DNA of 64,000 nt, taken from assembly GCA_013398055.1 (NCBI GenBank), contig VZRS01009566.1, positions 1 through 64,000 of the forward strand, read 5' to 3'. Below the pieces are notes generated by a model. It did not search any database. It had not been told where the DNA came from and saw only the letters and a list, made by a program, of their open reading frames with translations. This stretch comes from Ifrita kowaldi. Its lineage: Eukaryota; Chordata; Aves; Passeriformes; Cinclosomatidae. A program made the position numbers and the translations under genes. Shown one piece after another: positions 1 through 11,694 of this stretch; position 1 is the stretch's first letter; each line of letters opens with the position of its first letter.

Positions 1-1055
1 GAAGACTGCGAGGTCTGGCACAGGCAACTATGACAGAAGACTTAAAACAGACCCGTCTCTTTCCAGAATCACAGCTTGAGACTAGAAGAGACATCTTCCA
101 TACCTAAACATGCACCAGATGCCATAGGTAGGCAAGCTCCCAGCTTGTCTGTTTGCCCCTTTGCTGGTGTAAACTGGAGTAGCTCATCGCCTTCACAGAA
201 GACTTGTGCCTCGCTAAGTTTTGTTCTTTTTTGAAAATTATATCCTGAAGTTAAACAAGACCCAACCTCAGTGCCAAATCGATTGAGTCCATCATGCATT
301 TTCAATTGAAGCTGACCAGCTATGTAAAAGTTTCATTACAATAACTGTTTCCAATTAGAAAATGGTCATTCTTGAGAGCATTTTCACATTTTTCAACAAA
401 AATTTAGAAATATCCCCAATATAAAAAAATGAGACTATCTCAAACCCAGTACCTCTCTTTGAATGGAAATTTTAAACCACAATGTTTTACTTTGCTTTGA
501 AGAGATCCCTTCTCTCTTTTGCTATTTCCAAATAAAAACATTGATTGAAATTCACCCTGTGTGTAAAAATGTCCCATATTATTACATTTTGTTTGCTTCC
601 TAAGACGGAAAAAAATTATTTAGAAGTGTGCCCGTTCAAAGCCAATAGCCTACCAGAGGCCTCCTCACATCATTTGTGATGCATAGACAAGCTGCCACAG
701 GACCAAGAGCTGCTACTTTGCTGTTATGGAGGTCCTGTAGCTGTTGGTTTGTAGGCAAAATACGTTTGGAAACATGAGTTTGATAATCTGTAAGTCTTTT
801 AAACTCGTTGTCTTAATAGAAGAGAAACAAACTGCGCTGCTCTTCTCAAGGACCAAAGGAAATTATTTGTTTATCTGCTTTTACCTACCAAATAGGATGT
901 GTTGGTAAAGACTACATATTTATGCCATGATTGTGATTTCCTTAATGAACAATTTCTTCCAGAGGACCCAAATAGCTTTATAAACCTTGTCCCTGTACTA
1001 ATGTGGGCAAACTGAAATGCCGAACAGCTGAGACATGAAGTTTTCTACATGACAT
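1..1055. other. Unique non-coding sequence, nothing recognised
   Basis: AT-rich sequence with frequent stops in all six frames and no recognisable repeat, RNA gene or exon. The only open frames are under 80 codons. Confidence 0.6.
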
Positions 1056-1059
1056 AAAG

Positions 1060-1240
1060 GAGTCAGGCACCCAGCTCTGCTTGGCTTTCCCTGGGAGCAG
1101 TGCATCTCAGCCCCCTTGTAAATTCCAGCCTAAGTGATTTGCCCCAGGGTCATGAAGTGAGTCAGTATGTGAAGTGGGAACAGAGCCAGGCTATCCTGAC
1201 TCTCTGTTTCCTATCCTAACCACTGGACTACTCACAGGAT
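1060..1240 (-). repeat. MIR/CORE-SINE-like remnant
   Basis: Positions 1131-1233 read like the antisense of the tRNA-derived half of a MIR-type SINE. The order matches: 'aagtgatttgccccagggtca' (MIR sense carries 'gaccttgggcaagt'), then 'gtcagtatgtgaagtgggaa', 'cagagccagg', 'cctgactctc', and 'cctaaccactggacta', which corresponds to the 'gtggttaag' box near the 5' end of MIR. The part from 1060 to 1130 is weaker. Such elements are old and shared among amniotes, so heavy divergence is expected. The exact subfamily cannot be set without a repeat library. Confidence 0.65.
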
Positions 1241-1836
1241 ATTTGGTCATGCAAATCTCATTGCACAATATCTTGTCAGCAGTGTTTTGCCATGAAAAAA
1301 TTGTCACCCCTAACAGCACATGGAAACAGAGAGAAATAGTAAACCCAAGTCGTTCTATATATTCAGTACTACAGATGACACATCCCATGGTCAGATCTTA
1401 TTACAATCAAATATTTGTGGTGAAAGGACTGAGATGAAATGATGCAGCCCTGATAAAATGGCCATTAAAGACCAGATGTATGCACCTGGAAAATGAGACA
1501 CACTGCATTAAGTATCAGGCCATAAGTACTCCATTTCCTATTTGGGGTCAGTTCTAAAGTCAAATGAGATCACTTCTCGTGCTGAGAAGACTCTTTTTAG
1601 TCTTAAAAATTCATGTGAAAAATTAAATAATGCAAGTCAGGTATTCATACAGGTTCACTTAACCCAAAGAAAAATATGTTACATTTTATATATGTATGTT
1701 TATATATAGAAACTCAGTTAACCAGTGACATAAATATCAATTTATTAGTGCGGCTATAAGGAGAATTTTTGACTGTAGATGAAACTATCCTTAGTATACT
1801 GAAATTAGTGAGTAATAGTCAGTTATCTGTTTGGTT

Positions 1837-1902
1837 ATGTGTGTATATATACGTATGTATTTTATATATATATGTATATATATATGCACACATATATATA
1901 TA
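1837..1902. repeat. (TA)n/(TATG)n microsatellite
   Basis: Imperfect alternating purine-pyrimidine tract of TA, GTAT and CACA units, ending in 'catatatatatatag'. A shorter similar tract lies at about 1684-1708. Probably length-polymorphic. Confidence 0.9.
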
Positions 1903-2111
1903 GTATTCATTTAGCACTTGCCCACTCAAATATTGCACTGACATTAGGGGCTGCTATGGGTATCCTCAAACTGCAGGTTCATCTTCATAAATTATTTTAA
2001 AGTAAACTTTAAAACTTTAAAATGAAATGTGTCATTTTCATTCTGTGGGAAAGAAAATGAGAATCCAGAGAACTAGTTAATAATACAATGCAATTCTCTT
2101 CTTGATCCAGC

Positions 2112-2143
2112 AGTAAATAAATACAATAGTAAATAAATACAAA
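2112..2143. repeat. 16-bp tandem duplication
   Basis: Two adjacent 16-bp copies of 'agtaaataaatacaat' that differ only at the last base. Confidence 0.9.
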
Positions 2144-4784
2144 TGTTAGAAAACATTTCCTTTGGTATTCTATACAAAGATTGAACTTGCTGTGAGCTTT
2201 GCAGTGGATGTCCATTAACTGAGTATATAATCTATCACCTTTCCATTACAGTGTCTTTAGCTGGAACACAAGACCAAGAAAAACACCATTTTGTCTTAAA
2301 AATAGCCACAGTCTCCCTGAGAAGCAGATTACACTGAGATGCAGCAGACTCTGTGGATGGGGAAAATGTTTCTCATTTCCGTGTGCCCATAGCCTGTTAG
2401 CATTATTTACACCATGGGACTTCCCAGATACGCAGAGGAGTGGAGCTCATTCTGCTAATGTTGTGGAAAGATGTCATGAGAAAATAGTACCTGCCTGTAG
2501 ATATAAACTTTGTGCTTACACTGTGCTCCTCTGTACTGCTTTGATAATGCAAATCTCTTTCAGTTGCCATTTTCCAATACATTACAATGCCATAGTTTGC
2601 CACAGTTTTCATAGGTGAAAAACTAAAATGTGTCTTTTAATTATCATGTGCCACCGAAGATGGGAAAGTGGAGCAGCCAGCCAGGCTTGTTTTTGCATCC
2701 AAGTGGTTAGAGGACACTACTAGATCATACCTTTTGCATGCATTTTTGCCTGCCAGCATATTTATTTAACACCTGCATTACCAGAGGAACAATGTTTTCA
2801 TTCAGCAAATTCTATTCATAATGAAAAGTAATGCCCCACAGTGTAGCCGAAGTGCCTTGATAGAGAAGGTCTAGGAACCATTAAACATACTGGAAACATG
2901 AGCAGAGAGCTCCAACGAAAGAGTTTTAGGGCAAGCACTGACATTTCAGTGTTGATTCCTTTTTTACTAAGATTAAAACTCAAGAAATGAGCATATTTGG
3001 AAACTGAAGCAAATAAAAAATGAACTTCTTTCTCATTCCCATTGCACTTGGGTTTGAATTCTCAAAACCATTTTAAAACCTCTCTAGCAAGTCAATAACC
3101 TAGCTCCTGCTCAGGAAGGCTGCCAGGGATGGAGGCCGAACTGGCAATGCAATCGCATCTTAGACATCTGTGGTCACTGGTCAGCACAGACTAGAGAGTC
3201 TGCTGAGGGTTCTGCAGTGGCAAGACCTGATTATCAACCATCTCCAGAGCTGAGGCTGTGAAGGATCTCATCACTTGTCCTACCACAAGCACCTTGAACA
3301 TGGTTACCTGCATTATGTTTGCACCTCCCTGTCTCCTGGCTTTGAAAAATGTGAAGGTCAGAAGTCCACACAGAATCTGCCAACTGCTATCCAGAGTAAA
3401 TGTGTCCCAGACCCATGGCAGGGGAGCCTCATTTGAGAGACATCAGTTCCCCTTGAATGGGAGCTGACAAAAACCCATGAACAAGACCAAAACTTGGCAA
3501 GCAGAGTGAGACTGAGCACTTGAATGTTTGTGTCCATCCTGTCCAGGCTGGGTTATTGCAGTTACTGTCTGTGTTTGTATCCAGAAGCAAATAAACCTGC
3601 TCTCCTCAGTGGAGCAGGTTAGCACAAATCCTCTTTTTTCTGCTCTCTACTCTTTCACTGACTTGTTGTGCACTTTGTTCTCTGCTTCCAGCTTTTACTT
3701 CTGATTTTCAGAAGACTCTAAGGTTTACTTAGGACCCCTTTGAGTCATCTCACTACCACATTGCCATGCAGACTCACTCAGTTCAGCTGTGTTTCATGAA
3801 GATAACACAGCTTACAAAACCTCAGATGAATCAAGTAAACAGAAAACACTTTATGAAAATCAAATGAGATTTTAAAGATAGATTTAATGGTGTATGACTA
3901 GTGCTTGGGCATGTGATATCTTCCTCTTTACAAAGTGCTTTTTTCTTAGAAGTAGCATGATTACAATACAGGTGTTTAAAATGTTTCCCACTGCTCAGAC
4001 TAGACAGAAAATCTCTCCCTAGTAGTTCCCATGACATATATAGATCTCATTTACCTCAGTAGCATTTCAGCATCCCATAAAGAAATTCTATAAAACCCCT
4101 AAGAAATCCTTTGCCTACAGTAGGAAATTAAGCAATTTGATTTAAACTCAGCCAGTGCTGGCTCTGGGCTTGCTGAAGGTGTGGACAAACCCAAACACAT
4201 TAAACATGATACACATGGCTAAAACACAGTTGAAGGAAGTAGGTCAAGAAGAAGTTGGCTTGCTTTCTTCTGACAGGTTGGGGCAAGTCTCACCAGTGTA
4301 TATGCATTTGGCTTGTAATCCAGCCTTTAGTTTGGATCCTTCATTGAGAATGACCTGTTTTGTCTAAATTTTATCCACTCCCTCCAACAGTGAGGGTTTT
4401 GTGTAACAGCTACACAGAACAGCTGCTTGGACTATGCATAGGCCAGTTTACATTAGCCTGGTTTTTCTTGAGAAAGTCATGGTTTAAACAAATGGTTATG
4501 TCTATTTTAATCATTTTTGTCTTCTTTTGAAGTATTTTTTCAAACATTAGCTTTTTTTACTTCAAAATCAAGTTTAGCTTTACAAATTAGTCTGCTCTGT
4601 CATGTCCCCTTTAAACACAGCTGTTACTACAATGTAAACAGCGTTTTAAAAATTTAGATGAACAGTTACAAGAAAGAGGTCTTCAAGTGTTTTTAACACA
4701 TGGTCAGTTCTTGCTTACTTGATTTTCCTTGGTTTAAAAATAGAATTCAAAATACATGCTGTAGTCCACAGATGTCAGCCCCCA

Positions 4785-4925
4785 ATAATAACACTTACAT
4801 AGCGTGTTACATTTGCAGTGATGAACAGAGAGACACCAACTAATCCTCCAAATGCCTCTGTGAAAGGGTGAGCATTATTTTATAGGAGCCAAAATGGAGT
4901 TTTGTTGGTTAGAGTAGGAAACATT
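4785..4925 (-). repeat. MIR-like remnant, 3' part (split element)
   Basis: Reads like the antisense of the MIR 3' half. 'acacttacatagcgtgttacattt' corresponds to the 'tagcgctttacat' region, 'actaatcctccaaatgcctctgtgaaagg' to 'taatcctcacaacaccctatgagg', 'agcattatttta' to 'tattattatc', and 'tagagtaggaaacatttgc' to 'cagatgaggaaactgaggc'. The next MIR block, the 'aagtgacttgcccaaggtcac' core, does not follow directly but appears about 295 bp later, at 5221. The assignment is by eye and the copy is very diverged. Confidence 0.45.
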
Positions 4926-5220
4926 TGCAATGATTTCCTACCCTTACAAACAGCTCCAGTCCTGTCAGTGATAAGAGCTGTTAGAGTCCCTAGTGCTGCA
5001 ATAACTGTATGTAATATATGTACATTACTATATGTAATATCTTTATGTAGCAGCAGCCAGCTGGAGCACAAGGCAGGGACCAGGGCTTACTCAGTGGAAC
5101 TAAACACTTGGTGTCTGTGAAAAAACCACGGAAAATCAAAATTAGTGGTGAAAATACCATTAATGTCACTATATTGGTAGACCCCATGTTACCCAAAGAG
5201 ACTGGTCAAAATGACCAACA

Positions 5221-5325
5221 TTTTAGAAAGTAAATGACAGGGCCAAGGTCATCACCAAGGGACACAGTGGCTGGAGTTCAGAATGGGATTTAAAAGATTC
5301 TCTGCTGAGACTCTGGGCACTTATC
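5221..5325 (-). repeat. MIR-like remnant, 5' part (split element)
   Basis: 'agtaaatgacagggccaaggtcatcacc' followed by 'gggacacagtggctggagttcagaatgggattt' resembles the antisense MIR core ('aagtgacttgcccaaggtcacacag', 'agtggcagagctgggattagaaccc'). It lies in the same orientation as, and in the correct order with, the fragment ending at 4925. The two are probably one SINE opened by an insertion of about 295 bp. Confidence 0.45.
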
Positions 5326-7048
5326 CTTTCTTGGCACCATCACCTCTCTTTAACAGAGCTATCCTCATGCCCTTTCCGAAAATTTTGCCATTATGATACA
5401 CAGCTGGCCTCGCCAGGGTGGACATTACCACCCTGTTAAAAGAATGTCAGTCATGTAATGACAGGGTGCACATGATTTTAATGTGAATATTTCTGTGAAT
5501 GAGAGAAAGGCCATGGGGATCATAAATCTGAAAATGAATGTTTTCCTTTTAATGAATTGAGAATTACTTCAAACTTAGGAAGTACTAAAATAAAGTGAAA
5601 TTCTGAATGAGCTCTCCCTTCATGGTTATCTCTAACAGCTAAATGTGAACTGTATGGTATTTGTGTTGCATTTATATCAGGCAACTGGGAATGCATGTAG
5701 AGCCATTAAAAGTCTAGCATAAAATATCATACAGTTTGTTTTTCCTATAAGACTCCATGCTGGTTCCCCCAGATGAAGTTACACATGTGCTTTCATCCTC
5801 AAAGCTCATTTTCAGATACTTAGAACTATGTCAAAACATCACCTTTTTGGAATGCATGTTTCCAGTGTTGGACTGAACTACTTCAAGCAAAATTAGATAG
5901 GCCTTTTGAGAAAATTTAGAGTGAAATAGTATGTTTCAGACACCATAAAAACTACTTGATTTTTTAAAATTGAGAACAGTTGCCTCTTAGGAAACAGAAC
6001 TTCTAACTTGCCCTGAGTGGTAGGACTCAGATGTCATCCTCTGTGGGAGTCAGGTACCCTGATCTCTTTTGAGGCTGTCATTCTCGGGTTGTAGTTTAAG
6101 TCCTCTGAGAAGATCAATTTTGAGCTGGCAGAATTCAGTCCGATGACTTTGAGGATGCACAGTATATGTTGTCACATAATGGACTATTGATGTAGGAAGA
6201 AGGGAGTTTTTTTTGGTTTAGGCATTGAAACTGAGAAAGACTCAGAGGATTAAGACTCATTTCACTTCAGCCATCAAAAAAACTAGGTACCCAAGTTCAG
6301 ACCATCTATGATCGATGGCAAGAGACAGGGCACCGCTGAAGGAAGGCCCATCAGAAAGCAGTATTACTAAGGTAGAGGAGATGAATCACTCCTTAGAGGT
6401 ACCCTTAATGAAACAGAGAGCTGAAGAGGCTAGCTTTTAGTCAGCTAAAACTGCTGAGATAAAAGCTGCTTTAATACCAAAAGCTTATTAGCAAAATAAA
6501 AATAAACTAATATCTTCACACACCCTTCAGTCCTTGCAACACATCCTTTGTTATGAGCACCTGCAGTATGTAATACGGAAGGAGGGAAAACGAGGTCACT
6601 CTTTTACACAATGCAGTGTATAAATAATATCAGTTTTCTGATATTCTATGTCAGCATGTGAACTGAAGGGAAATTTCAATCCCGTAGTTGCTATGCTGTT
6701 CGTTTACTTATAGTCAAATGCCAGAGTAAGCAGAAGAAAATGGACTCTCATTTTTAATTAGTGGATGCTTTAAAAATAACCCTGTACCTCCCCTCCTCTC
6801 CTCCTTCTGTATGATATGCAAAGAAAATGGCTTGGTGAAAGGTGGTATCAAAGGAGGGAATGCCAAAGGAGACCTTCTTCTGCCTGGTTGGTACTTGTTT
6901 CCAGACATTTTTTAGAGGAGCCTTGCCATACTGAGCATGAAAATTGTGTGGACTGGAGAACTGAAAACTGCTGTCTAGCAAATGAAGGAATCCCTTGCTT
7001 GATTAATCTTCTAATGTACACCTAAGAAAATCCATATCACCCACTCCC

Positions 7049-7134
7049 AGGAAAAAAAAAAAAAGGAAAAAAATAAAACAGGAGGGAAAAGAAGAGAAGA
7101 AGGAAGGGAAAGGAAAAGAACAAAGAAAAGAAAA
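7049..7134. repeat. Polypurine (A/G) tract
   Basis: About 86 bases almost entirely A and G on the plus strand, starting with a run of 13 A and continuing as mixed GGA/GAA/AAG. Only a single T and a few C interrupt it. Purine-only tracts can adopt triplex structure; here it is simply low-complexity DNA. Confidence 0.85.
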
Positions 7135-9050
7135 TAAACAGCTGGATATTGAGCCACCTGCCTATCAAGAAATAACAAAAGCAAGCTGCCCATCCATCCA
7201 TATCTTTACCCGACCACAACAAAGCTTTTTATTGCAAGGCCATGTGTTTCCAACCCTTACCCTCAACACACATTTTCTTTCCATATGATTTTCGTCATTC
7301 ATGGTTGTGGATGAACAAGATTGAGATTTTTATGGTGTTTTCTCTTTTTTTTTAGGGAACTGAGTGCAAGATGGACAAGAGAGAACTGTGTGAAGAAAAG
7401 ACGAGGAGTAAAAAGCCAGTTAGTTCCTTAATGTCCTGGTTTCAAGGCTAAAGTTTGCTAGCTCTTTCGGATAAGGGTCCTGTTTAAAGAAGAGGGACTA
7501 AGGATGCTTGATATCTTTGCTGGTGAGGCCACAGAGCCAACCCTGAAGTGACCTTTGCTGCGTTGGACTAATGGACACACATCATACAGATGTTTTCCTT
7601 GTTCCCAACCCTACTGTGGCCGTGATCTGACAAGGGGTCATTCTTTCTATTTGTAATAGAAACATCTTCAGCACTGTCATGAAAGCAGCCTCTCCGTGCA
7701 CTGGGCTAAACAGGGTCTTTGGTAAAGAGTAAGGCGAGAAATTTCATGTGTTAAGTTATACACCAGAGGGAGTTCCATGAATGCAGTACAAACATCCTGA
7801 TATTACCAAAGAAAAATCCATTTAAAAATGACAGGACTTGAGAACTGCAATCCGTAGTTCACACTGTAGCTCCTTCTGTTTGCAAAACTTACATCCACCC
7901 AGTTTCATTTGCCCTGCTATTTCCATAAGCAGCCAAACTTAGAGGCTGTTGAAAGCAAAAATACGGCTTACATATTTTTTTTCCCAGGATGGATCCTCAT
8001 CTATTTCTCATTGAGAAAACCACGTTAAACTGATTTCCTGTAGGTAATATTAAATAGTAGGATCCATTTAGGATCTCATGAAACAAACACAATTCTCACA
8101 TTTGGGACTGCTTTAAGACAATATCAAAGAATTTGCAGCCATTTGGCCCTATATGATATGTACGATGATGGACAGCCCTCCTCCTCTCCCTGTCCACTCC
8201 CTACATGAACATGCAGTTTTAATGTCAGTCTGCTTGCTGAAAGGATTCTATGATTGTTAACTCATCTTCTGTTTCCATTAATTATAATTCCCTGCGCTTC
8301 TGGAAATGTTACAAATTCCTTTACAGAAGAGCAGCCAGTCTCTGACTTTTCACCTGTACTTGAGTTAGCAATGTTGAGCTTCTCCCTACAAAAATGGCAT
8401 CCAGAAACCTGCCAATACTTTCCTGATGACTTCAGGAGTTTACTTAATTCTAGGACTTGAACTACAGAGGAGACACAATGTACCAAACACAATTCCTGAT
8501 GTTCTGGCAGGTCTTCTTTCCTACTTTCTTACTGTTTTGTGTTGTGATGTCTTCTTCATTTCATCAGATTATTTTTAGACCAGGTCCCACCTTGCAGCTG
8601 AATTTTTTTCCTTTGAGTAACATAATGCAAAAAAAGGTAGTATCCTCATTGAAGGCAGCTCTGTAAATTAGAGGAAAGGCTTGTATTGTGTGAACATTTG
8701 ATAACTCTGACTGTGGGCTGAGTTGCTACTGCTCTTTGTCTGAGAAACTCAGAATCCATTAGGCTGATAGCCACTGTTCTTCTGAGGAAACTACAGCCCT
8801 TGTGGCCCTTCCTGTTTCCTTTCAACATTCTTAATGTGATAGTGGAAGAGGATATCCTAAGGTCAGACATTAAAATGTGAAGTTGTGAGGTGATGATTAA
8901 ATGGGAACACAGTGAAAACTTCACTCTTCATTATTTTAATATAGTCCAGCCTGTGCTGATATAATCATTTCCAGCAGATATTTAAGGTAGTTATAGAAAG
9001 GATTAAAAGAAAGGCCTTTCATTTATTATCTTAATTATATTTTCTGTGTT

Positions 9051-9075
9051 GTTTTTTTTTCTTTCTTTCTTTTCC
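9051..9075. repeat. Poly-T / (CTTT)n tract
   Basis: A run of T followed by CTTT units and 'tttcccag'. Besides being a simple repeat it would serve as a good polypyrimidine tract for a splice acceptor at 9078/9079. Confidence 0.8.
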
Positions 9076-11081
9076 CAGAGACCAACATTAAGTGCTCATG
9101 TTTAAGTCTTACAAGCCCATTTTACAAGACAGTAATATATTTTCAGCTCTGTTTTGCTCTTTGATCTTTCAAAGTATAATGCCTTACAAAGTGTTATAGC
9201 AGTGGCCACTTCAGTTGAAATTCATAAACATTTTCCATCATAGCTCCATTGTTTCACAGTCTTACAAACATCTTATAAAAACCATTTTGGGCTGAAACTG
9301 TCCATCTCAGTCACTGCATTAGTTTTGAAATAGGGGAATTATCTGTTCAGGTTTTTTTTTGCTTATGGGAACAGTAGAGAAAAAGAAGGACCACTTTCCC
9401 ACGGTAAGTAATTTTCTGAGCACTGCTACAGCAAAACCAGCTGAAATATTAATTTTGAACTTCTTTCTGTGAGCTGACTGCAATTAGTTTTTTTATGGAA
9501 CATTCTTCTATATCAAACCATACAGTTAGAACAAGTGACAGCATCCAGGTGCATGGTGCCGGTAGATGTGGTCTCTCACTTGCAGGAAAGTTATGATTCA
9601 GCAACAGGGGAGTCCTGCAGGACTGTTCATGTGCTTGAAGAGAGACACACTCTTTTGAAAATGGGTTGTAGTTAAAAGGCAAACCCATAGTAACCAAGGC
9701 AAGGTCCCACGTGAAAACAACAAAGTAAAATAAAGTGCCATGCTCTACATGGTGAACAGGCACTGGGGCTCTGGCAGTCTTTGCTTCCCAGCTGCGAGGG
9801 AGGGGAAGTGCAGGCAGCATTGGCAGAAATCATGCACTAGCTTTGCACTTTCAAGGAGAATATTAGGTCAGCCACACAGGGACGGATTTCCATTTCCGTT
9901 TTCATTATTTAAATGCCAAAAGTACTATTAATTTACATTTGGGTTCAATCCAGACTCCAAAATACAGAGGATGTGCAGCTAAATTACAGTTTGCTGTTAG
10001 AACCTTACTTTTACATTTCCCAGCATTTTGTGATTTTAACCATTCATCTGTAGCAAAGTATCAGCCCAGGCTGTTTCCCTCCATTTAATTTTAGACTGAG
10101 TATGGAGTGAGTACAATAACCTTGGTAAATTAAAGTGTCACGTGATTTCCTTTCCGTGAGCCTAGCGGATGTGTCTGCAGAGCTGTAATGAAGGAGGGTA
10201 AGCACAAGAATGGAGAGCTTACACTCCAAGCACATCAAAGCCCTCCGGTGCTTGTAGAGTTCATGTGCAAAAAACACAAATGCTGTGTGAAATTCCAATT
10301 TGAGTGATGTATTTGGATGAGTTGCAGTCCTCTCCTATCTGCTATTAGGTCTTCATCTGGAAAGAAAGTATGATGGAAGAGGATAGAAAAAGCTTCAACA
10401 GTAAAGATGTGCTAAGATTAGGCACATCAGTAAAAACCTTGAAACTGGCCTCTAAATTGTTACACCTGGCTGGGATTACAGTATTTTGCCAATTCATGTC
10501 CAGCACTTACTTGGAGCATGAGTTAACTGCAGGCTTGTGCAAGTGATCATGAATTCATTCATTTTGAACTTCAAGTCTGGTATTTTCACTTTTCCTTTTC
10601 CTTTAGAATTGTTAGGTCTGTCATTACATCACTTCAAGGAAAGGGAACAGACTCATAATGTTTTGAAGAGATGTAAGGGACAATTGTTGGCCAAAGCTGA
10701 CATCTTTCAGGTCCCATTACATAGAGTCAAAACCTTGCAGCACTTCCAGGAAGCATTCAGAATGAATGAACTCAGGAATGAGTTCTCAGGATCTAGGTTA
10801 CTTAATGAATCCTAAGGTAGTGGAATCACATCATTAATTGAAAACACCAAATAGCAGATACTTCAAGCTGGCTGCCTGTAATTTCTGAAGTACAGTTGAC
10901 TTCCTTCAGTCCCAGCCTTGTTGAAGAATTGTGTGGGGATGACAGAAGGATTTGGATAATCAAATGTGCAATTCTACTCCAAAAACTGGCTTCAAAATGG
11001 CATTATGTATTAATGATTTCCAGAACAAATTTGCTCAGTTCACAAGTGAAAAGCTGAGGGGTTTTATGTCTGCCAGCTCTG

Positions 11082-11109
11082 CAAATTCCCCCCTGAAGGG
11101 GGGAATTTG
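11082..11109. repeat. Perfect 12-bp inverted repeat, 4-nt loop
   Basis: 'caaattcccccc' and 'ggggggaatttg' are exact reverse complements separated by 'tgaa'. Pairing stops cleanly outside both arms. The six-base C and G runs make the stem stable. No T-run follows it and no gene is adjacent, so a terminator role is not indicated. Confidence 0.9.
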
Positions 11110-11142
11110 TGAAGGTCAAGTTTGCGCTATTTCCTTCTCGCA

Positions 11143-11165
11143 CATCATCATCATCGTCATCATCA
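11143..11165. repeat. (CAT)n trinucleotide repeat
   Basis: Seven consecutive CAT-type units with one CGT interruption. Confidence 0.9.
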
Positions 11166-11545
11166 GTAATAAAGATTATGAGGACCAAGCTGCGCCTCAG
11201 TTACACCTATGAAAACTCCAATGTGTTTCATGGGGCTACGCAAGTGTAAGGAATTGTCCTCCCTTGGCTGCAAGGCCAGCTCTGTACAGGGAGCTGCATG
11301 TGGGATGAGCTCCAGCCCCCTTGCCTGTGTCCCACAGCATGGAGGGCAGTGCCTGCATGTGACAGGTCTAACCCGGCTGTGTTACCTCCTGGTCACCTCG
11401 GCTGCTACACCAGGTGAGCCCTGCAGGGACTTGTGGATGGAGTTAGGCACCATGCAGGCACCCTTGCTCATACAAAAGGTGAAGGTCTGCTCGCAAATGC
11501 TATGGCTGCAGCTAGGCCCTGGGGCATGTGCTCAGGAAAGTCTTC

Positions 11546-11690
11546 ACTGTGAGTGTGATGAGGCACAGGTTCAAGGTCAGGTTGGATGGGGCTTTGAGCA
11601 ACCTGGTCTATTGGGTGGCGTTGCTGCCCGTGGCAGGGTGGTTGGAGCTGGATAATCTTTAAGGTCCCTTTCAACCCAAACCATTCTATG
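11546..11690 (+). mobile_element. CR1 LINE, 3' terminal fragment, internally deleted
   Basis: The stretch 'caaggtcaggttggatgggg', 'ctttgagcaacctggtcta', 'ctgcccgtggcaggg', 'ttggagctggataatcttta' and 'aggtccctttcaacccaaac' is the CR1 3' end in sense orientation. It finishes in 'cattctatgg', a decayed start of the octamer tail. Upstream, 'gtgatgaggcac' matches the CR1 'ggtgaggcactggaacaggttgcc' region, but it joins directly to 'aggttcaaggtcagg'. About 60 bp present in typical CR1 (the '...gcccagagaggtggtggatgcc...' part) is therefore missing. The copy is 5'-truncated like most CR1 insertions. Confidence 0.92.
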
Positions 11691-11694
11691 GTTT

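Larger units (their letters stand above)
1245..4784. other. Unique non-coding sequence with simple repeats
   Basis: No gene or recognisable transposon. It holds a TA-rich microsatellite near 1.84-1.90 kb and a short tandem duplication at 2112-2143. All open frames are below 75 codons. Confidence 0.55.
5330..11540. other. Unique non-coding sequence
   Basis: No gene recognised. Contents I can name are the purine tract at 7049-7134, a CT-rich tract at 9051-9075, the perfect hairpin at 11082-11109 and a (CAT)n run at 11143-11165. The largest open frame (123 codons, minus, 9449-9820) has no recognisable domain and is of chance length. Confidence 0.55.

Noticed and set aside
9945..9970. 'gggttcaatccagactcc' resembling a tRNA T-loop
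   Set aside because: No acceptor stem, D-arm or anticodon arm can be built around it.
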